Assembly: GCA_016282705.1 (NCBI GenBank)
Contig: JAEELO010000049.1
Coordinates: 1 to 64,000, forward strand
Source of the DNA: Candidatus Gastranaerophilales bacterium
Lineage (GTDB): Bacteria; Cyanobacteriota; Vampirovibrionia; Gastranaerophilales; Gastranaerophilaceae
Length of the DNA stretch: 64,000 bases
Reading direction: 5' to 3'
Below, piece after piece: positions 58,131-64,000 of this stretch. The notes beneath the pieces are model-generated. The model worked only from the letters and a program-made list of their open reading frames with translations, was not told the origin of the DNA and searched no databases. Made by a program: the position numbers and the translations under genes. Within the stretch, counting starts at the first letter, position 1, and every line of letters begins with the position of its first letter.

Positions 58131-59396
58131 ATGTTAGATATCAAATTAATAAGAGAAAATCCCGAAAGAATAAACGAATTATTAAAGAGAAGAAACCCAA
58201 ACTTATCAATTGACGGTATATTGGAGATAGATTCAAAAAGAAGAAAAGTTCAAACTCAAGCTGATGAGTTAAGAGCAAAAAGAAAAAACATGTCGCAAGA
58301 AATCGGTATGTTGAAAAAACAAGGACAAAACACAGATGAAATTCAAGCTCAAGTAAAAGAAATGGGAGATGAAATAAAATCTCTTGAAGAACAGGAACAA
58401 CAACTTGATGCGGAACAAAAGAATTTATTACTTTCTACTCCGAACATTCCCGATGAAACCACACCTATAGGACTTTCTGAAGATGATAATGTAGAAATAA
58501 AAAGAGTCGGAGAACCTCGTAAAACATCTTTTGAACAAAAAGCTCACTGGGATATATGTGTTGCAAAAGATATCGTTGATTTTGAAAGAGGCGTAAAGCT
58601 TGCACAATCAAGATTTTCACTATACAGAGGGAAAGGCGCGCAATTAGAACGTGCTATTATTAACTTTTTCTTAGATACTCATACACAAGAACACGGATAT
58701 GAAGAAATTCTTCCTCCGGTTATGGTTAATTCTGCAGCTATGACAGGAACAGGACAGCTTCCTAAATTTGCACAGGATATGTATAAATGCGAAGAAGAAG
58801 ATTTATATTTGATTCCTACGGCAGAAGTTCCCGTAACAAACATATATCAAAACGAAATCTTAAATGAAGAAGATTTGCCTAAATATATGACGGCATACAC
58901 TCCTTGTTTCAGACGTGAAGCAGGCTCTGCTGGCAAAGATACAAGAGGATTGATAAGACAGCACCAATTTAACAAAGTAGAATTGGTTAAGCTTTGCACA
59001 CCTGAAACCAGTGTTGAAGAACACGAAAAACTTACAAGAAATGCTGAAAGAGTTCTTGAACTGCTTGAACTTCCATATAGAAGAGTTGCTCTTTCAACAG
59101 GTGATATAGGATTTTCCGCAAGAAAATGCTATGATTTGGAAGTATGGCTTCCTTCTTATAACAACTATAAAGAAATTTCAAGCTGTTCTAACTTTGGAGA
59201 TTTCCAAGCAAGACGTGCAAATATAAGATACAGAAGCAAAGAAACAGGGAAACCCGCATACGTACATACTTTAAACGGCTCAGGTTTGGCTGTAGGAAGA
59301 ACATTTGCAGCTATTCTTGAAAACTTCCAAAACGAAGACGGTTCGGTTACAATACCTAAAGTTTTAAGAAAATATACAGGCTGGGATATTCTTTAA
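58131..59396 (+). CDS. serS: Seryl-tRNA synthetase
   Basis: MLDIKLIRENPERINELLKRR; TAEVPVTNIY; FRREAGSAGKDTRGLIRQHQFNKVELV; EISSCSNFGDFQARR. Confidence 0.97.
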   Translation: MLDIKLIRENPERINELLKRRNPNLSIDGILEIDSKRRKVQTQADELRAKRKNMSQEIGMLKKQGQNTDEIQAQVKEMGDEIKSLEEQEQQLDAEQKNLLLSTPNIPDETTPIGLSEDDNVEIKRVGEPRKTSFEQKAHWDICVAKDIVDFERGVKLAQSRFSLYRGKGAQLERAIINFFLDTHTQEHGYEEILPPVMVNSAAMTGTGQLPKFAQDMYKCEEEDLYLIPTAEVPVTNIYQNEILNEEDLPKYMTAYTPCFRREAGSAGKDTRGLIRQHQFNKVELVKLCTPETSVEEHEKLTRNAERVLELLELPYRRVALSTGDIGFSARKCYDLEVWLPSYNNYKEISSCSNFGDFQARRANIRYRSKETGKPAYVHTLNGSGLAVGRTFAAILENFQNEDGSVTIPKVLRKYTGWDIL

Positions 59397-60016
59397 TGCA
59401 AAAAGGACTTTTTATTACATTTGAAGGCACAGACGGCTGCGGAAAAACAACTCAGCTAAATAAAGTTAAAGATTTTCTTCAAGAGCAGGGATATAACGTA
59501 GTTACAACAAGAGAACCCGGTGCATTAGATATCGGTCAAAAGATAAGAGATATACTTCTCCACCACGAAGGTTTTGTTGCAGACAGGTGTGAAATGTTCC
59601 TATTCCTTGCAGATAGAGCTCAACACGTTGAAGCATTCATAAAACCGGCAATTGCCGCAGGTAAAATTGTATTATGCGATAGACATGTTGACTCCACAAT
59701 AGCATACCAAGGCTACGGAAGAGGTCAGGATGTTCAATTATTAAAGGATTTGAACGAAATTGCCGTTAACGGACTTTCACCTGATTTAACGCTTTATTTC
59801 GATGTTTCGGCAGAAACAGCACAAACCAGAGTCGGTGACGACAAAGACAGAATGGAATCAGCAGGGATAATATTCCACAAACAAGTCAGACAGGGATATT
59901 TAGCTCTTCAAAAAGAAAACCCCGAACGTATAAAGTTAATAAATGCAAACAATTCAATAGAAACTGTTTTTGAAGACACAAAAAAGGTTATAATAAAATT
60001 ACTACAAGAAAAATAA
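59396..60016 (+). CDS. tmk: Thymidylate kinase
   Basis: FITFEGTDGCGKTTQLNKV P-loop; TREPGALDIGQKIRDILL; DRHVDSTIAYQGYGR; TAATG overlap with serS. Confidence 0.95.
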   Translation: MQKGLFITFEGTDGCGKTTQLNKVKDFLQEQGYNVVTTREPGALDIGQKIRDILLHHEGFVADRCEMFLFLADRAQHVEAFIKPAIAAGKIVLCDRHVDSTIAYQGYGRGQDVQLLKDLNEIAVNGLSPDLTLYFDVSAETAQTRVGDDKDRMESAGIIFHKQVRQGYLALQKENPERIKLINANNSIETVFEDTKKVIIKLLQEK

Positions 60017-60025
60017 GGAGTATAC

Positions 60026-60364
60026 ATGTCCGGAGATTACAGACGTTGGTATGATAGCGATCCGATATTAAAGGAAGCACTTGAACTTTTGAAATTACAA
60101 ACTGATGATAACAAGAATGCAGCTGCAGACTTCATCATTTCTTTACAAGAGCAGGTTGCTCAAGACGTAATTGAAAGAATATATGAAATTACGAAACAAT
60201 TTGCAGGAAAAGGTAATCGTTGGTACGATGCTGATCCTGTTATGTTGAAAGCTATAGAATTATTAAGAGTATCATCTCCTAAGACACAAAGAATAGCTGC
60301 TTTAAAATTATTATTAGCTATGGAAAGCAATAATTTGGAGTCTTTAGAAGAAAACAATGACTAA
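60026..60364 (+). CDS. Tandem WYDxDP-motif small protein
   Basis: RRWYDSDPILKEALELLKL... and NRWYDADPVMLKAIELLRVSS... internal duplication; overlaps the folE2 start. Confidence 0.75.
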   Translation: MSGDYRRWYDSDPILKEALELLKLQTDDNKNAAADFIISLQEQVAQDVIERIYEITKQFAGKGNRWYDADPVMLKAIELLRVSSPKTQRIAALKLLLAMESNNLESLEENND

Positions 60365-61151
60365 TGCACAATTGAAAGATGTTCAAAAACAAAATGATAA
60401 AAGAGGCATTGATATTCAAAAAGTCGGTGTAAACGGTGTTGAAGTACCTCTTACTATTGAACGAAAAAATGCAGATAGTCAAATTGTATCGGCTAAAGCT
60501 CGCCTGAGTGTGACACTTCCTCATCATTACAGAGGAACTCACATGTCAAGATTTATTGAAGTTTTAAGCGACTATTCAAGCAAAAACCTATTGGGAATAG
60601 ACATAAAGGGAATGCTTTATGACATTCAAAAGAAACTTGAATCACAATGTTCACACGTAAAGTTTGAATTCAAATACTTTATAAGCAAAAAAGCTCCCGT
60701 AAGCGGTATGGAATTTCCTGTGGGATATGATTGTTCTTTTCAAGGCGATTTAAACGGGGATGATTATAAATTTATTCTCGGTGTAAAAGTTCCCATAACA
60801 ACTCTTTGCCCTTGTTCTAAAGAAATATCAAAATATTCGGCACACAATCAAAGAACAATGGTTAAAGTAAAAGTAAGTTATAATGAAAATGATATGATTT
60901 GGATAGAAGATTTGGTTGAAGCAATTGAATCTTGCGGTTCAAGCCAAATTTATTCAATATTAAAAAGGAATGATGAAAAATTCGTAACAGAAAAAGCATA
61001 CGAAAATCCCAAATTCGTTGAAGACGTGTTAAGGGACGTTATATGCCTTCTGAAAAATAATAAAAAAATTACTTTTTACGAGGTAGAAGTAGAAGCTCAA
61101 GAAAGCATTCATAATCATAATGCTTGGGCATGGCAGTCAGAAACAAAATAA
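60357..61151 (+). CDS. folE2: GTP cyclohydrolase FolE2 (type IB)
   Basis: PLTIERK...; YRGTHMSRFIEVL; GVKVPITTLCPCSKEISKYSAHNQRTMVKVKV. Confidence 0.92.
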   Translation: MTNAQLKDVQKQNDKRGIDIQKVGVNGVEVPLTIERKNADSQIVSAKARLSVTLPHHYRGTHMSRFIEVLSDYSSKNLLGIDIKGMLYDIQKKLESQCSHVKFEFKYFISKKAPVSGMEFPVGYDCSFQGDLNGDDYKFILGVKVPITTLCPCSKEISKYSAHNQRTMVKVKVSYNENDMIWIEDLVEAIESCGSSQIYSILKRNDEKFVTEKAYENPKFVEDVLRDVICLLKNNKKITFYEVEVEAQESIHNHNAWAWQSETK

Positions 61152-61165
61152 CCGGAGAATAGAAT

Positions 61166-62410
61166 ATGAAAGAATTATTTAATGATTATGTTCAATCACT
61201 TGAAACATATATTATGATTCAAATAAAAATGGAGACGGCACGATTAACGCCAGAATTAACGGCAAGAGGCAGAGCACCGATATCGTTATCAATGGGTGCA
61301 CCTGTTGAAAAACCGCCGCAATTGGTTACAGATAAAATTAGTGAATATATAGACGGCGACGGAATGCATACATATACTCTTGTTAAAGGTGAATCATATA
61401 TTCTTGATTCTATTGCCAAAAACATGAAGAAAAGAACAGGTGTTGATTTTGACACTAAATCAGAAATATGCGCACTTATAGGTTCAAAAGAAGGCATTGC
61501 TAATTTAATAAGAGCATTAATAAACCCGACTCCAGATAAATCAAAACAAGATATTATTCTTGTACCTGACCCCGGGTATGCTTCATATAAAATAATGGTT
61601 GATGTATCAGGCGGTATGGCATACGGTATACCTTTAACCCCTGAGAATAACTACATGCCGGATTTAGACGAAGTTGAAAAGCAGATTGAAAAAGACGGTT
61701 TATCAATGAAAAGAGTAAAAGCTCTTATTATTAATTATCCTAATAACCCGTTAGGTGCAATTTGTACAAAAGAATACTTACAAAAAGCAGTGGATTTTTG
61801 CAGAAAGCACCACATATTATTGATTTCAGATGCGGCATATATAGATTTAACCTTTGAAGGTTCCCCAAAAGCCTCAAGCGTTTTTGAAATTGAAGGAGCA
61901 AAAGATGTTGCGGTTGAATTTTACAGTTTTTCTAAACCTTATTCAATGACAGGTTGGAGAATAGGCTGGATATGCGGGAATGCAGATGCGGTTGGAATCC
62001 TCGGAAAATTGAAATCAACAATTGATACAGGGATATATAAACCTATTCAAAAAGCAGCTGCTGATATTTTAAATTCAAAAGAAGGCGATGAATATATTGT
62101 TGAAGCAAATAAACGATTTGAAAGAAAGCAAAAAATTATCGTAGACGGATTTAAAGAACTCGGCTGGGATATGGACAAAATCAATCCGCCTAAAGCAACA
62201 TTCTATTTATGGCTGCCTATTCCTCCAAGATATAAAACTTCAAAAGAATTTACAGATGCGGTTATGAGGAAATCCGGTGTAATTCTTGTTCCGGGTAATG
62301 CATTCGGCAAAAACGGCGACGGATGGTTCAGAATGTCTATTGTAGCAGCTGAAGACCAAATGACAGAAGTTATAAGAAGATTAAAAGAAGACGGATTTTA
62401 TTTTGAATAA
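61166..62410 (+). CDS. Class I/II PLP-dependent aminotransferase
   Basis: IINYPNNPLGAICTKEYL, SDAAYIDLTFEG, FYSFSKPYSMTGWRIGWICGN. Confidence 0.9.
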   Translation: MKELFNDYVQSLETYIMIQIKMETARLTPELTARGRAPISLSMGAPVEKPPQLVTDKISEYIDGDGMHTYTLVKGESYILDSIAKNMKKRTGVDFDTKSEICALIGSKEGIANLIRALINPTPDKSKQDIILVPDPGYASYKIMVDVSGGMAYGIPLTPENNYMPDLDEVEKQIEKDGLSMKRVKALIINYPNNPLGAICTKEYLQKAVDFCRKHHILLISDAAYIDLTFEGSPKASSVFEIEGAKDVAVEFYSFSKPYSMTGWRIGWICGNADAVGILGKLKSTIDTGIYKPIQKAAADILNSKEGDEYIVEANKRFERKQKIIVDGFKELGWDMDKINPPKATFYLWLPIPPRYKTSKEFTDAVMRKSGVILVPGNAFGKNGDGWFRMSIVAAEDQMTEVIRRLKEDGFYFE

Positions 62411-62996
62411 AGCTGTAATAGTTGATTATGAGTCGGGGAATTTAAGAAGTGTCGCAAACATGCTGACATTTCTTAATGTTGATTATGAAATAACATCTGA
62501 CCGAAATAAAATATTAAATGCAAACAGAATAATATTCCCCGGACAAGGTCACTTTGCTCAAGCAATGGGGAATTTAAATAAAAAGGAGCTTATTCCGGTT
62601 ATAAAAGAGTGCTGTGAAAAACAAATTCCGTTTTTAGGAATATGCATAGGACTCCAAATTCTTTTTGAAAAAAGTGAAGAGGCTCCGGGTACAGATGGAC
62701 TGGGAATAATTAAAGGTGAAGTTAAACGCTTTACAAAAGGGAAAATTCCCCAAGTAGGCTGGACAAAATTAACAACAACGCAAAATAATAAATATGTTCC
62801 TGATGATTTCTTTTATTTTGTAAATTCTTACTATGTTCAACCTGCAGATGAAAGTATAATCAGTTCTACATATAATTATCACGGTACTTTTTGTGCTTCA
62901 ATTCAAAAAGATAATATAACAGCGGTTCAATTCCATCCGGAAAAAAGCGCCGAAGCGGGATTAAAATTTTTCAAAAGCTGGTTGGAATTAGTATAA
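62403..62996 (+). CDS. hisH: Imidazole glycerol phosphate synthase subunit HisH (glutamine amidotransferase)
   Basis: AVIVDYESGNLRSVANML, FLGICIGLQILFEKSEE, VQFHPEKSAEAGLKF. Confidence 0.92.
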   Translation: MNKAVIVDYESGNLRSVANMLTFLNVDYEITSDRNKILNANRIIFPGQGHFAQAMGNLNKKELIPVIKECCEKQIPFLGICIGLQILFEKSEEAPGTDGLGIIKGEVKRFTKGKIPQVGWTKLTTTQNNKYVPDDFFYFVNSYYVQPADESIISSTYNYHGTFCASIQKDNITAVQFHPEKSAEAGLKFFKSWLELV

Positions 62997-63083
62997 AATC
63001 GTTGTAATTCCGCATAATATAAAAAGTAGTTTAAAAATAAAATTTTTACGAATATAATAGTATTATTAATCAAGGAATTTATT

Positions 63084-64000
63084 ATGTTTGAGAAATTAAG
63101 AAATATATTAAAGCAGAAAAAAGAGAGTTCACCAAAGAAATATTTAAGTTGCGAGTATATACAACACGGGTTTAACGTTGATTATGAAGATATTAAAATG
63201 TGTTGTTTCAATTGTCATGAAGGCGGCGGAAGACAGATTTTAATTGACAACTATAAAGGTGAAATGATTGATTGGAAAAAGTTCTTCAAAGAAAAACGCA
63301 AAATGAGAGAACTTAATAAACAGGGGATTACACTTGAACGCTGTAAAGGCTGTTTTTTCTTAAAAGAACGAGAATGGGATGATGAAGACTATATTAATTA
63401 TATGGTATTCAATCATTGGACACAGTGCAATTGCAAATGTAAATACTGTTTTACAAATGAACAATCCGACTTCTTTAATGCAAGAAAAAATTATAATATG
63501 TATCCGGTAATAAAAAAACTTGCAGATATGGGCAAAATCAGAGGCGGCGGAGAAATAGGCTTTGGAGGCGGAGAACCTGCTTTATTACCTGAATTTGAGC
63601 CTATGGTAAATATGTTATTAGATGTCGGCTGCGATAATATAAGAGTACATTCATCAGGTGTTAAATATTCAAAAGCCATAGAAAGAGGTCTTGGCGAAGG
63701 TAAACTAACACTTGTTGTTTCTGTTGATTCTGGAACTCCCGAAACATATGAAAATATTAAACGTGTACCGCATTTCCATACCGTTTGGAAAAATCTTGCC
63801 GAATATGCTTCAAAACAGGGCGAAAATAAATATAAAGCAAAAACAAAATACATAATATACCCCGGATTTAACGATTCAAAAGAAGAATTTGATAAATTCT
63901 TAGACCTTTCTTATAATGCAGGCATTAGAAGTATGGTAATAGACGTGGAAGGCGGATGGTACATACAAAATAAATATAAAGTTCCTGATTATATATACGA
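63084..64000 (+). CDS. Radical SAM protein (partial; runs off right edge; not in supplied ORF track)
   Basis: Open frame from ATG 63084: ...FNHWTQCNCKCKYCFTNEQSDFF...GEIGFGGGEPALLPEF...VVSVDSGTPETYENIKRV; CxxxCxxC motif. Confidence 0.88.
   Translation, partial: MFEKLRNILKQKKESSPKKYLSCEYIQHGFNVDYEDIKMCCFNCHEGGGRQILIDNYKGEMIDWKKFFKEKRKMRELNKQGITLERCKGCFFLKEREWDDEDYINYMVFNHWTQCNCKCKYCFTNEQSDFFNARKNYNMYPVIKKLADMGKIRGGGEIGFGGGEPALLPEFEPMVNMLLDVGCDNIRVHSSGVKYSKAIERGLGEGKLTLVVSVDSGTPETYENIKRVPHFHTVWKNLAEYASKQGENKYKAKTKYIIYPGFNDSKEEFDKFLDLSYNAGIRSMVIDVEGGWYIQNKYKVPDYIY

Overview
64-kb AT-rich bacterial chromosomal window, densely coding on both strands, with about 65 CDS and no clear rRNA, tRNA, IS element, prophage or CRISPR array. 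Most genes are housekeeping: proC, rpmH-rnpA, rpsF-ssb-rpsR, rlmN, rimM-trmD, nrnA-like, glgA, ruvA, type-4 UDG, a fused TIGR03960/TIGR03936 radical SAM followed by RNase E/G, engB, coaE, a GH57 glycosidase, umuC-lexA, ilvC / ilvB-ilvN, serS-tmk-folE2-aminotransferase-hisH. The main accessory block is a two-partner secretion (TPS) locus at 33.4-40.3 kb, with two paralogous TpsA exoproteins divergent from one TpsB transporter. Both exoproteins carry an unusual CxxC-containing insert in the TPS domain. Gene content (TPS, cyanobacteria-type TPR and exported proteins, GH57/GlgA, low GC) is compatible with a gut non-photosynthetic Cyanobacteria/Melainabacteria (Gastranaerophilales)-like genome, but this lineage call is inference. 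Two real genes are absent from the supplied ORF track: rpmH (944..1096, too short) and a radical SAM gene running off the right edge (63084..>64000). The start of rpsF is probably a TTG at 10163. The most interesting candidates are: the twin-TpsA/CxxC TPS system; a zinc-ribbon + Asn/Arg/Gly-rich + duplicated-domain protein with a long 5' UTR; a 26-bp palindromic putative LexA operator sitting where the lexA ribosome-binding site should be; tandem DtxR-type operator-like repeats 21 bp apart; and a tandem WYDxDP-motif mini-protein in the serS-tmk-folE2 operon.
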